Positions 1 through 10,109 of a stretch of 64,000 nt of DNA are shown one piece after another (positions within the stretch are counted from its first letter, which is position 1; each line of letters opens with the position of its first letter). The stretch comes from Cladocopium goreaui. Lineage: Eukaryota; Sar; Dinophyceae; Suessiales; Symbiodiniaceae. The DNA is taken from the NCBI GenBank assembly GCA_947184155.2, contig CAMXCT020000370.1, positions 82,392 through 146,391 of the forward strand. The letters run 5' to 3'. The position numbers and the translations under genes were made by a program. Below the pieces are notes generated by a model. It was not told the DNA's origin, did no database searches, and was given only the letters and a program-made list of their open reading frames with translations.

Positions 1-228
1 AACAGAGTGAATGTGAATATCTAGGGTTATTTTGGGTATATCTTTTTAATTTAAATTTAATAGTTCCTAATTCATCAGTGCTAACACTATTTTGGGCACT
101 TTTTAGAAGCTCCACCTCCTAAGATTTTAGTGCACTGATCGGCGGTGTATAGTATCTTATGGTATCGTGTAGTAGGTATGCTATGGTACGAGTATGGTAT
201 GGTGTCGTATTGTATCGTATCGTCCATC

Positions 229-783
229 ATATGATATCATATGATATCATATGATATAATATGATATAATATGATATAATATGATATAATATGATATAAC
301 ATGATATATATATAATATAATATAATATAATATACTATAATATAATAAAATATTATATATTATAATATATTATAATATAATATAATATGATATAATATGA
401 TATAATATGATATAATATGATATAATATGATATAATGTGATATAATATGATATAATATGATATAATATACTATGATATAACATGATATAATATGATATAA
501 TATGATACAATATGATATAACATGATATAATATAATATGATATAATATGATATAATATGATATAATATGATATATATATATATATTAATATAATAATATA
601 ATATAATATAATATGATATGATATAATATGATATATATATATGATATAATATGATATAATATGATATATATATAATATAATATAAAATAATATAATATAA
701 TATGATATAACATGATATAATATGATATGATATGATATAATATGATATAATAAGATACAATATGATATAATATGATATAATAT
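229..783. repeat. AT-rich 10-bp tandem satellite
   Basis: Near-continuous tandem copies of a 10-bp unit, ATGATATAAT, with substitution variants (ATGATATCAT, ATGATACAAT) and runs of pure TATA inside. Degenerate GTATG/GTATC pentamers at about 150-228 lead into it and may be a decayed extension. Both strands stay open in some frames only because the unit holds few stops; the translations (YHIISYYIIL runs) are not proteins. Confidence 0.93.
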
Positions 784-1000
784 GTATCTACGAATGCCCA
801 TGCCGGTATCAATATCGTTGTCTACATTTATATCTACAGTCTATAACTGTATCTATCTGTCTGTTCAGATTCAGATCTATCTTGATCTGTATCTGATCTG
901 GATCTCTACCTGTCTATCTATCCATCAATCCTTCCATCCACTGATTCATCCATCCACCCAAACATCTATCCGCATACATATGTTTCAATTATTTTATGTA
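784..1000. repeat. Degenerate tetranucleotide (ATCT/ATCC) repeat tract
   Basis: Cryptically simple sequence built from ATCT, GTCT, GATCT and CATC words, for example CTATCTGTCTGTTC followed by CCATCCACTGATTCATCC. No exact periodic array remains, so this is an old or impure microsatellite flanking the 10-bp satellite. Confidence 0.7.
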
Positions 1001-3470
1001 TTTTATTTCGAAGACGTTTGAAGACTATTTGGCGCCCATACAAGTATGTCTGGTCATGTCTGGTCCAGATTTTGACATGCTACATAGTTACTAGGCCTTC
1101 ATAATTGGTCCTAGATTCGGAGATTCACAGCCTTTCACACACGACGATTGTGAAAAGTTGTCACAAAAGCCTTTTCTTTGGGCTCAGGTGAAAACGATGA
1201 AAGGTATCATCATGCAAAACACCACAACCTGAGATGTCTTGCTATGTGCATGTCTTAACAGCAAATATCAGCAAATCTCGTCTGCCAGTCTGCCAACCAA
1301 AACAAGGTCATAAATCAAAGGTGTTGCGACAGTAAGGTCCTCACACTAACTGCAAGCAGAATCATGGTGCCTTAGCGAAGAAAAACAAGAATGCTCCGAG
1401 TGTCCACCACTTCCTTTGTCATGGTTCCACATTTTTGCAACACCAGTCCAAGATGTCCAAGGTAAAACACAAACATCGCAAACAACATCATACAACCTAG
1501 CCCCGAGAAAGCAATGCAAACACATGAAAATCATTTCATGTTGTTTCCATAGTTCCAAGGAGCAGAAGAAACTCATCTGTCCGGATCGAAGTAGTTTTTT
1601 GCCACTTTCTGAATGGGCAGTCACATTGTCAAGGCCTTGGCGACACTGCATCTTCGCGAACCGCTTCTGCATCAGCATCTCTTTTGAAATTAACAACTAT
1701 ATCATTCTAAAATACATATTTCAACTTGCTATATGTTGCCATAATTTGCCATAACCTGCCCCTGAATTCAGAGTAAAAAATCTGTAGCGAAATCTTTCAT
1801 CTCTTTGAGCAGGTTCAGTTTCCCAAAGTCTTTACTTGCACCCCTCCCTTAGCCCTTGCTCCAGAACCTAAAAACATGCAGTAGTGATCAGGAGTGTTCT
1901 TTCATTGTTTCTTGCATTTTCTTGCTACATTTCTCGACGCTCATCAGCTCACCACAAACATAGGCCCGGTTCGATTGGATGTATGCAAAATTATGCAACC
2001 ATAGGCAAACCAATTTTGATTCCAGAAACCCGAATACACGTCCCGTATGTCCAGGTGATTCTTACTGGCCTTGCGTCTTGAGACTGTTGGGGTCAAACAT
2101 GGTCAAACAGTGGAATGTCAACAAATGTCGGTGCTGGATATGGATATTTGTATCCTGTGTCTCAGTGTCTGCTGTTCTCAACCCGTCAATTTTGTCACTG
2201 AGACCGTGACTGCGCTGCTGAGATGAGTGCATATCCTACACTTGCATGTCTGATGATAGAACAAACAGGCAAAAACTGTTAAATCTGCTTACGCTTCATT
2301 TTGTTTGCAAACGATAGAACACGACTGAACAACTGGCCTCCAAACGTTCGTTGTCTTTCTTCAAGGTTTGAAGGAACACATTTGCAGCTCCTTGAGGGTA
2401 CGCGCATTTTTCGCGCGAAAAACAATCTGAACGTTTGAACATTTCGAATCATTCTTGCACAGGGTCATGTGCAGTTGATTCGAACCTTTCATGTTCTCAG
2501 CCAAGTCGACCATTTCCGATTCCAAATTGTTTCGGGCCTGTCGCCGTGTTTCAAAACCCACACAAACATAAAAAACGACGTAATTATTGAAACCGCTTTG
2601 CTGCAATCGCCTCACCGTTTGTAGCAATTGGCCTGAATCTACTCAGCCAAAACTGCTTTAAATCGACAAAACGGGACAAACAAACAACTCAGTTCAGATT
2701 CAGTGACGTGCAAACGCGAAGGAAAGGGAACATGCCAGCCTGGTTTCCAAACGTGTGCCTCCACACAAGAGACACAAATGCAGTGTTTTTAACAAAAACT
2801 GCAAAAACTGTCGTTGTTAAAACTCTGCAAAGGATGAAATACGAAATCCAAAATAAACCCGTCCTTGGTGACCTTGAGAGCGACGCCATGGCCTTATCAC
2901 TTTCAAATTCATTCAATTTCTATTTGATTCTATTTGTCGCAACCCAACATCTCGAAATCATATGAAATCATGAGATCCTTAGCCTTAGCTGCTGACACAT
3001 CTCTCGGAAAACATGGTGTGTTTTGTTCCTTTGTCCAGGCAAAATGATCTAGAATTAAAAAACATATTTAAATCATTTTAAATCAATGTTTCGGAAAACA
3101 ATCGTCCTGGACATTCGCAGAAAGTGCGGCTTGTCGGTGCGGGTCCTGACAGTCGGCATCAATCAGATTGATGTTTGTTCTGAAAACAATTCGAACTAAT
3201 CATTTGACTTCATTTTGTTTTGGTTTGCAGTCCGCCTTTTGGACATGAGAAGTGCACTCTTCTTGTTCATTCTCTAGCCGGGGGAGTTCTGCTGCTGCAG
3301 GTGTCCTGGGATGCGACCCCGGCCAAGACACTCCTAAATACTACCAAGAAATGCGATGGACACGTACCTGAGGCTCAGGCTCTTTCTTCAACATGCAACC
3401 TAAAAAAACAATAAAAAACATAGAATTTGTTAAACAATGCTGGTTTGATTTGGTTCGTGCATTTAAACTC
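1001..3470. other. No firm gene; weak minus-strand frames only
   Basis: I see no recognisable gene. Two minus-strand blocks look mildly coding. One is near 1690-1575, open from an AAAAG acceptor-like site and reading MLMQKRFAKMQCRQ. The other is near 2560-2400, after a CGACAG acceptor-like site, reading ARNNLESEMVDLAENM. Neither has a confirmed start, stop or phase partner. The plus strand has equally long open frames, so these are pointers rather than gene calls. Confidence 0.25.
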
Positions 3471-3479
3471 CCGCCCTGC

Positions 3480-3610
3480 CCCCCCCCCTCCGCAATAGGT
3501 TCTCGAGAACATGACTCAGTTGCTCCACCCTTGAGCGGTATTGTTCTGCCACATTGATGGGCAAAGCCTCCCAATGCCTCACTGAACATCGAACCAGCCT
3601 TTCAAATCCT
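3480..3610 (-). CDS. Candidate internal exon (hypothetical)
   Basis: An open minus-strand frame without its own ATG reads VRHWEALPINVAEQYRSRVE and continues QLSHVLENLLRR, with the heptad-like spacing of a short helix. It lies downstream, on the same strand, of two phase-0 exon candidates at 3885-3826 and 3762-3712, so it could belong to the same transcript. The junction to the preceding exon is not resolved, because the nearest good acceptor would leave an intron of only 26 bases. I recognise no family. Confidence 0.25.
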
Positions 3611-3711
3611 TTCAAATCCTTTCAATGCATTTTGGATTCCATTGGATTCCATACTTGGATTCCATACACTTGCAGGAGTCACGATCTTCCCGGTGGGAAA
3701 AAAACTGCAAC

Positions 3712-3762
3712 CTCAGGCCTCAACTTTAAGCGGTCTCGAAGCGCTAACTCATATGAAGCAAC
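3712..3762 (-). CDS. Candidate 17-codon phase-0 exon
   Basis: The minus-strand block between an ATCAG acceptor and a GAG|GTTGCAG donor encodes VASYELALRDRLKLRPE, exactly 17 codons. The upstream candidate exon (3885-3826) ends in the same phase, separated by a 63-base intron. Very short exons fit dinoflagellate gene structure but are also easy to imagine by chance. Confidence 0.3.
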
Positions 3763-3825
3763 CTGATGGATCACAACGATTCCAGATGATTCATGATGAT
3801 TCCAGTGTTTCAAAATGTTTCAAAC

Positions 3826-3885
3826 GGGTGTCGGCTCTGTGCAGCATTGCACCTTTGCCTTCCGAATCTTCCAGTCACAACCCTC
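3826..3885 (-). CDS. Candidate 20-codon phase-0 exon
   Basis: The minus-strand block reads EGCDWKIRKAKVQCCTEPTP between a TTTCCTAAG acceptor and a CCC|GTTTGA donor. Length is exactly 60 bases and phase is 0 at both ends, matching the next candidate exon at 3762-3712. No domain is recognised. Confidence 0.3.
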
Positions 3886-4228
3886 CTTAGGAAAGCCAAA
3901 CAGTTGGAAGCACCTGTTGAACATATGCATATGCAACATAATATATATATATGTATATTATTATATATTTATATTTCCATAAGTTCTGAGCGCTTTGAGA
4001 CCCACATTCAAAGATTTAAATTGCTTCATGACAAGTGTCTGCTATGCACTGTCATCCATCTCTCACAACAGCAAAATTGAAAACATGGCAACAATTCATT
4101 TACCCTTCAGCTAGCCGTGAGCATCTGTAAGCACGCAAATTATGTTTATGCAAGTCTTTTCATGCAAATAACAAGGCATGGGGGCCACTGATGCCATGTC
4201 ATGCTCACGTGATTGGTGTGAGCCGCTG

Positions 4229-4309
4229 TTATTCAGAGCAGCCAAGTCTGCTTCCTGAGCGCGGCCAGACTTCAGAGCATTCTCGACATGTGCCAAGAGC
4301 AGCAAAAAC
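4229..4309 (-). CDS. Candidate terminal exon of small Cys-rich gene
   Basis: From a CAGCTGAG acceptor the minus strand reads 26 codons, including CRECSEVWPRSGSRLGC, then a TAA stop. It starts in phase 0, matching the phase-0 GTGAAG donor of the preceding candidate exon (4596-4406) across a 96-base intron. Together with that exon and 4786-4669 it would give a complete protein of about 129 residues rich in paired cysteines. A different frame of the same bases (LAHVENALKSGRAQEADLAA) is open further, so this choice rests on phase agreement alone. Confidence 0.33.
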   Translation of the reverse strand, partial: VFAALGTCRECSEVWPRSGSRLGCSE

Positions 4310-4405
4310 CTCAGCTGGTGACAAACAAGGAGTGGTATCACAAAGATGATACAATCACAAGAATGACAACAAAATATAATGACATAGCCTAGCATACGTC
4401 TTCAC

Positions 4406-4596
4406 CAAAATCCCTGAGGCAAGCACTCCGCAGCCAAAGGATGCAAACTGCCAACGATGTTGTAACAAACGCTCTCTGTCACGCTCAACTTGAATAAAGC
4501 AAGCAGAACTAGCTTGCCCAAAGCAGTCATGACACATGAATCCTTGCCTCTGCAGTTGACTGCACATGCTTCCTTCCTTTCCCTCCGCAGGAAGCC
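4406..4596 (-). CDS. Candidate middle exon of small Cys-rich gene
   Basis: The minus-strand exon starts after AACTCACAG with two bases completing a codon, then 63 codons up to a TTTTG|GTGAAG donor. It contains MCHDCFGQASSAC followed by an amphipathic VERDRERLLQHRWQF segment. Its entry phase (one base plus two) matches the GTGAGC donor at 4668 exactly, giving a 72-base intron. The MCHDC..C spacing suggests a metal-binding or disulphide role, but no family is recognised. Confidence 0.38.
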
Positions 4597-4668
4597 CTGT
4601 GAGTTTATGTGTTGCAATCTGGCAAAATCTTAATCTCTCCCTCTCTCTTCTACGTGTGCACAGCTCAC

Positions 4669-4786
4669 CCCAAACCTGTGCTGGTAGGATCTGGTTCGCA
4701 ATGCGTAGGATCGGTTTAGGTTCAGTCTGAGCAGCACCCTCTGAGCTCAAGCTGCAATCAGATTTATGACTTGCAAGAGTAAACAT
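4669..4786 (-). CDS. Candidate first exon of small Cys-rich gene
   Basis: An ATG at 4786 in ACCATG context opens a frame reading MFTLASHKSDC and on to PILRIANQILPAQVWG, ending at a strong TGGG|GTGAGC donor. With exons 4596-4406 and 4309-4229 this makes a three-exon minus-strand model whose phases agree at both junctions. Upstream of the ATG lies AT-rich sequence. The alternative is that the ATG is internal and the block continues an upstream gene through the GATTGCAG acceptor-like site. Confidence 0.36.
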
Positions 4787-4789
4787 GGT

Positions 4790-6130
4790 TGAAATGTATA
4801 TTACTATATTACTATGTATTACTTTGTATTATTGGAATACTTCTTCAGCTGTGGGCCGAAATGAGGCCTGCAAGTGAACATCATTCCTGCAAGCTCACAT
4901 GCAAAGAATGATCAAAATCCTGAAATTTAGGAGTTGGAAGGTGAATCAGCACTTGACAACGCAGCAGTCTTTTGATAAGTCATTGGCATTTCTTCAAAGG
5001 AAGGGGAGAGGCGAGTATGCGTCTTGGCTTCACGCCACAAAAAAACAAAAACGCTACTCAAACTTGGATGATTCAGCTATATTCATCTATATTCAGCTTC
5101 TAGAAGTACCAGGGCATCTTTCAGTTGAATCAAATTGCAGTGGCTCGTACTGCTGCAGCCGCGACCTTGGGTATGTAGCAACTCCGAAAGGTGCGGCCAT
5201 CTCAAAGTCGGTATGGTTGCTTCAAAAAAAAAATGACAAGCAACATGAACGCTACGCATTTTTTCGGTAACCCAGTGACACAACTGGAAAGGAACAAGGA
5301 TACATCGAAAACAACATGGACGGCACTGGGGCACTACTGTATGTTGGGAATGGTTTTGACAGATTTTGAAAGTAGCTCAAGGATATCAAAAGGTCAACAC
5401 GGGAGGTTCGGTGCGTACAAAGGGGTGAACTTGGTGAACTGCAAAGCAAACAAACATGGAGAAAGGATGAGAAAAGGAGGGTTGGGAGGCATTCGACTGA
5501 AATGACCTGGGTACATGTAGAGAGACCGTTGCAGTACCATTTTAGTGTTCAATGCAGTGTCAGAGCAAACTGCGCTTCCTTGTTCCCCTTTGCTTGGCAA
5601 AATTGAGCCTGCTTAAGTCCAAGCAAGGTCAGGGTTTTAAAATAATTGTGCCATAATTATTCCAACATCTCAACTTGCACGAATAGAATATTTTTCGGGA
5701 AAGATGTTGCTTGTGAATATAAGGGGGGGTAGGACAAGAGAAGGAACAAGAAGGAATCGAAAGGGAGAGGCACGATGCAAAAAAACATAATAAAGAAAAA
5801 AAAAACACGAAGAGGCAGGAGGGAACGTGATAGATCACATTCCAGCTTTCCTGATAAAGTGGAACACCAAACAAATGCAGATAGGATAGGTTCACAGGTG
5901 GTCCCCATGTGAGCTTAACATATGGAAGTCTGAGAATGCTGCAGTGGTTTGCCCACCTGAGTGTTGGCACGACAACTTGAAGTATCACATGCCGTGGCTT
6001 GTCTACATCCGATGTACATATCTCATTCCAAGAAAAACTGTTTTGAAGACCCCTGAGCGCGACTGTGATGGGGAAGTGCCTGGCCAACTACTCCCTACTA
6101 TCATGAAGTGTGCGGGGCCCAACCCATTGA
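4790..6130. other. Ambiguous region, both strands open in places
   Basis: At about 5220-5083 the minus strand reads HLSELLHTQGRGC and then LIQLKDALVLLEAEYR before a stop, which looks mildly coding. At 6100-5840 both strands hold long open frames of similar quality (a minus frame starting ARHFPITVALRG and a plus frame starting VVCPPECWHDNL), and I could not decide between them. No complete gene is claimed. Confidence 0.2.
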
Positions 6131-6135
6131 CAATA

Positions 6136-6650
6136 TTATAGCGACGGACAATCACTTAGAACATATTTGGGGGAAAAATTGACTACACTGAGAGCTATGT
6201 TTTAGAACATGCGAAAGTCACCACAAAGTCACCACAGTTAGAACATCACAAGACATTACGACATACACAAATTTACAAATATCCATTGACATAATGATAG
6301 TGGTTGACATACACTTAGAACATATTTACCAAAATTCCCGAGCTCACACTTAGAACCGCTTGTTTAAGGATTTTGCCCCACACCTAGAACGTCAACTTAG
6401 AATAGAACATCTGAGTAATATTGCACCCTGATATTCTAAGTGTGGAGCCTTTGCAAGCTAATGATTGCTTTTGAACATCATCATACATTATCACATCATC
6501 AACCCTGCGCGCATTTCATTTTTTGCCGCATAGCAATCATTTCAACCTAATTTTGATGCCTTTGTTCGAAGCTCGCCAGACAGCGGTTCTAAATTGTGAG
6601 ATTGGAAAAATTCAGAAAATGATTTTCTAGGTGATTGTCCGTCGCTATAA
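6136..6650. mobile_element. 515-bp MITE with 20-bp perfect terminal inverted repeats
   Basis: The left end TTATAGCGACGGACAATCAC is repeated as an exact reverse complement at 6631-6650; one mismatch then TAGAA extends the match to about 26 bases. The outer bases are compatible with a TA target duplication next to TAGCGACGG, as for Tc1/mariner-type MITEs, but the exact cut point is ambiguous because the ends are themselves TTATA/TATAA. The interior has no ORF and is dotted with CTTAGAAC and inverted TTCTAAG words. It is non-autonomous; the source transposase is not in this window. Confidence 0.82.
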
Positions 6651-6766
6651 TCGCTTTCATGTGTACGTTTATATAGTTCGATAAATGCTGCATGAAATAT
6701 TTATACGTATAGGATGAAATTGATTTTTGACTGCAGCCATAACCTTGTTTCGGGGCCCTGGGATAA

Positions 6767-6850
6767 AGTACGCTTCCTGTAGATCTTTCAACACTGGCAA
6801 TGAGGTAGAGTACACTTCCTGTAGCTCTTTCAACAATGGCAATGAGGTAG
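6767..6850. repeat. 42-bp direct tandem duplication
   Basis: Two adjacent 42-base copies starting AGTACGCTTCCTGTAG and AGTACACTTCCTGTAG, differing at only a few positions. It keeps a plus-strand frame open (KYASCRSFNTGNE and EYTSCSSFNNGNE). It may be part of a decayed repeat; no function is inferred. Confidence 0.85.
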
Positions 6851-6897
6851 ATGTCGTCTCATGTTGGGATGATGTAGGTAAGCCTTTGGGATGTTCT

Positions 6898-7169
6898 AAG
6901 TGTGGGGTCTCCACAGCAGAATGCAAGCACACACACATATATATATATACCTATAGTATAACTGTCAGCCGAATTTTGAATCCAATGTGGAACGGGTAAT
7001 CCTCTGATTTGATTCAGAAATCTTTGAGATGTGAACTTAACCTGAAGCACAATTGGAATCCCTTTGTACATCAACACTAAAGCGTAGTTGAATGAATATT
7101 CCAGCGCAATCCAAAATCGGATGTTCAAAGTGTATGTAAGTGTGGGGTCTCCACAGCAGAATGCAAGCA
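6898..7169. repeat. Pair of 32-bp identical direct repeats 240 bp apart
   Basis: The segment AAGTGTGGGGTCTCCACAGC...AAGCA occurs at 6898-6929 and again, identically, at 7138-7169. Each copy runs into an AT or CA/TA microsatellite. The second copy lies just left of element copy 1 (start 7186), so the interval could be a duplicated landing site or an older element remnant. Confidence 0.85.
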
Positions 7170-7216
7170 TATATATATATATATATTGGGGGGTGCTGTG
7201 GCCTGTTTATCTGTTC

Positions 7217-7370
7217 CACAGCCCCCCCTATCTGGAACTATATATAAATTTTCAGGAACTATATTTAAATTCTCAGGAACTATATACAGATTCTCAGGAA
7301 CTATATTTAAATTCTCAGGAACTATATATAAATTCTCAGGAAATTTATTTAGAATCTCAGGAATTTCAGG
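7217..7370. repeat. Subterminal 21-bp repeats (GGAACTATATATAAATTCTCA)
   Basis: About six tandem copies of a 21-bp unit lie just inside the left end of element copy 1; the equivalent in copy 2 is 15676-15803. The same GGAACTATATATAAA core recurs at 8725-8790 and, inverted, beside the right terminus of copy 2 (18553-18613). This arrangement resembles the subterminal transposase-binding motifs of hAT-type elements. That reading is inference. Confidence 0.85.
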
Positions 7371-8442
7371 GGCTATGTAAAAGATATCAACATGTATGTT
7401 GTATGATTTCTGATGATTTCACGAATCTTGTCGATCTCAGTGCGACTCTGTTGCGGAGAAAACTGGGAAATATCAATTTCTCAAGCAAAGTTCTCGCAAA
7501 ACTGGCCGGCCAAAGTTTTTTCCCCCATGTGTTGCTCCAAGCCTTCTGCTGAAAATTGCCCTAAGGCTCCACATTTATAAATGGTTGATGTGACAGATCC
7601 TTGGTAGCAAAATATCTTCAACTTGTAACAACCAAGTAGTTGGTATCATTTTGCGTTCCTATCTTCTAGTTTGGTTGTGACATTCCTGCAGGCCCCGATC
7701 GACTTCATCTTGCGCGGTTTCCTTGGAGACGAGCCTGTGGGACTGGCTTTGATCGATGGCTATTTCTTGTAGGAAATCCACCTTGAGTTCCTTGACCATC
7801 AGATGCAGGGTGCCATAGCATACTGACAGTATCATTGTTACGTTCATTCATACTGTATGAATTGGGAGATTCGAGAAGTTAGTAAACCTCGCTCACCAGA
7901 CACTTGGATGCTTGTGATTCATGACTAAACCTTACCGTGCTATCACCAGAATCATTTTCAGATTTTCTCTTCCTATTCCATATTGACATTGACTTATTCA
8001 GTGGGTGATCTCCCGGAAAAAGGTTAAAGTTTAGGCGTCGTCTGAGTAAGTTGATTTACTCTTGCGTCGTATGATATGGACGGACCCTGTAAAACTTCAT
8101 TCGTACAGTATAAAGAGAGGTATTCGTAGCTCAGAAAGTTGCACAATTGTCAATTGCGATGACTTACTTTCTTGGTGGCTTACAAGAGCTCAATCTGAAA
8201 ACGAAATCAAAGTCCACTTGTACATCCACACATTGTATCTAGTTTTTGAGAACATCAACCTAGTCTAGTCTAGTTCAGCGGTCCAAGCCCGGGCAGCCAC
8301 TGAGTTCTGCCGATTTCGGGCTGCCACAGAGCCGCCGTCGGGTCTACATTTTGATGGCTCGCAAAGATTTGGTTTCCTACCAAGTCTTCAATGACGTGGT
8401 GAAGTCCATTGAGGATGTTTTGACCCAAGTTTTTCCTGTCAG

Positions 8443-8562
8443 GACAGGTTGGCCGATGTGCGGGGCCATGTGGAGATCACTTCCGAGTACAAGACGGGCT
8501 ACAAGTTGCATTTCCCTCCTGCAGCCAAGGACCCTGAGCAGCAAAAAGCGCGTGTGGCCTAG
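8443..8562 (+). pseudogene. Captured exon-like fragment inside TIR element copy 1
   Basis: After a strong TTTTTCCTGTCAG acceptor the plus strand reads 39 codons (RLADVRGHVEITSEYKTG, then KLHFPPAAKDPEQQ) ending in TAG. Copy 2 carries the same block at 16886-17005. The acceptor and a protein-like frame inside an otherwise repeat-built element suggest a captured host exon. No family is recognised, and no donor or start for a complete gene is visible. Confidence 0.35.
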
Positions 8563-8708
8563 ACACATCATCTTTTAACAGTCCCGGGCCCTGGTTTATA
8601 CCTCAGCCTGACGCCGGTCCTCCTAAGTGAGACGACCTCTAAGTGTGGACTTTTTTCCCGGCAGTTTTCCGGAACACCAAAACCACTGCTGTCCTGGATT
8701 GTCAAAAA

Positions 8709-9119
8709 ATGTCCCTTACTAAACTATATACCGGAACTATATTTAAATCCTTTGGAACTATATATAAAATCTTCGGAACTATATATAAAACCGATCTCGG
8801 TATATCCTCTCGAGGACTGGCCGCCAGGTCCGCCACAGACCTTAGGCAGACCCCAGGTCAAACGCCCACAAATTCCCTGCGTTTCGTCAGCCTGTGCTCC
8901 CAGGATGGTGTGATCAGTGCATCCAAACGACGCCAGCAATTTGTCAAGGATTGCCAGAAGAAGCTGGGGCTGGGAAGCGGGATGGAGTTCTACACTGAGT
9001 CCCATCTGGAGCCACACCAGAAGGCCATGCTTAACACCCGAGAAGCAGAGAGCCTGAATATCCAGTTTGCCTCTTTGGTTGTTACTCAGCTTTGCTTCGA
9101 CAGTGGTGGGATGGGATGA
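8709..9119 (+). CDS. 136-codon ORF inside TIR element copy 1, doubtful
   Basis: An ATG-initiated frame. The first third simply translates the GGAACTATATATAAA repeats (GTIYKIFGTIYK); the rest reads like unique protein (SASKRRQQFVKDCQKK, FYTESHLEPHQKAML). The same ORF, unchanged in length, is at 17152-17562 in copy 2. The antisense strand is also open for 149 codons. It is not a recognisable transposase: I see no RNase-H-like DDE signature or BED finger. It may be a second captured exon read through repeat DNA. Confidence 0.3.
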   Translation: MSLTKLYTGTIFKSFGTIYKIFGTIYKTDLGISSRGLAARSATDLRQTPGQTPTNSLRFVSLCSQDGVISASKRRQQFVKDCQKKLGLGSGMEFYTESHLEPHQKAMLNTREAESLNIQFASLVVTQLCFDSGGMG

Positions 9120-9323
9120 TACTTCCGTCTGCTCTTTCCAAGATCCCTTTTTGCCAAGCCACATTCTAACCATGTCATCTTAAGATTTTGACCAAGGGGG
9201 AAACGACTTATAACTTCTAAGTTTGTAACGGTTTCTTGATTGACTTTGTCATGTTGGCTGAAAAAAAGACAGAAAAAAAACAAAAAATGAAAAAAAATGA
9301 AAAAAACACAAACCATCTCAGTA

Positions 9324-10024
9324 TTGGTTCAGAACCGTTCGGAACCGTTCTGAACTCTATATTTTTTTTTGGCGAAGAGTAGTTCGGAACCGTTCGGAAC
9401 CGTTCTGAACTATATATAAAAACAAGTTGCAGAAGTAGTTCAAAACCGTTCGGAACCGTTCTGAACTATATATAAAACATGCAGCAAATATAGTTCGGAA
9501 CCGTTCGGAACCGTTCTGAACTATATATAAGATATGCTTTAAATATAGTTCGGAACCGTTCGGAACCGTTCTGAACTATACATAAACTCTGTTTATATAT
9601 AGCGCGGAACCGTTCGGAACCGTTCTGAACTATATATGCGTCCAAAACCTTTTTAGTTCCAATGAGTTCCGATTAGTTCCAAATAGTTCCAAATAGTTCC
9701 GATGTAAAAATAGTTCGGAACCGTTCCGAACCGTTCTGAACTATATATAAAACATGCAGCAAATATAGTTCGGAACCGTTCCGAACCGTTCTGAACTATA
9801 TATAAGATATGTTAATAAGTAGTTCGGAACCGTTCAGAACCGTTCTGAACTATATCTTTGATTTATTTTTTATATGTAGTTCGGAACCGTTCGGAACCGT
9901 TCTGAGCTTTATTACACTGCATGTTTTTATATATAGTTCGGAACCGTTCGGAACCGTTCTGAGCTATATTACACCGTATTTTTTTATATATAGTTCGGAA
10001 CCGTTCGGAACCGTTCTGAACTAT
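9324..10024. repeat. Array of about 12 long palindromes (TAGTTCGGAACCGTTC units)
   Basis: Units spaced about 55 bp apart each carry TAGTTCGGAACCGTTC, one central G, then GAACCGTTCTGAACTA. Folded on itself this gives about 16 base pairs with one mismatch and one G-T pair. Spacers are AT-rich (ATATATAAAACATG and similar). Copy 2 has the same array at 17772-18470. Translations such as SSEPFGTVLNY are repeat artefacts. Confidence 0.92.
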
Positions 10025-10109
10025 CTTTGTCAGATTTTTGTTTTAGCCAATATTTTCTTGATTTTTTGAAAGTTAGTTTAGTTGTTAAGTTATGAAATAT
10101 AGGTTTTAT

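Larger units (their letters stand above)
7186..10109. mobile_element. 3-kb TIR element, copy 1 (right end missing)
   Basis: Nearly identical to 15628-18540, with an offset of 8442-8447 and only scattered substitutions and short indels. The left terminal repeat TTGGGGGGTGCTGTGGCCTG is intact and is flanked by (AT)n. At about 10109 homology stops abruptly. In copy 2 the sequence continues with ATATAGTTCC and the right terminal repeat; here it joins the header of composite satellite family 1. The final roughly 120 bp, with the right TIR, occurs nowhere else in the window. Confidence 0.9.

Noticed and set aside
2470-2500. tRNA-like B box (GGTTCGAATC on minus strand)
   Set aside because: No pairing T-arm, A box or acceptor stem around it.
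5629-6087. 152-codon minus ORF
   Set aside because: A plus-strand frame over the same bases is equally protein-like, the 3' half is T-rich low-complexity, and no start or splice evidence separates them.
8724-9173. 149-codon minus ORF in the TIR element
   Set aside because: Antisense of the plus-strand frame; its C-terminal part is reversed repeat text (IYSSEDFIYSS).
9324-10024. ORF 9809-10069 (SSEPFGTVLNY repeats)
   Set aside because: Pure translation of the palindrome array.
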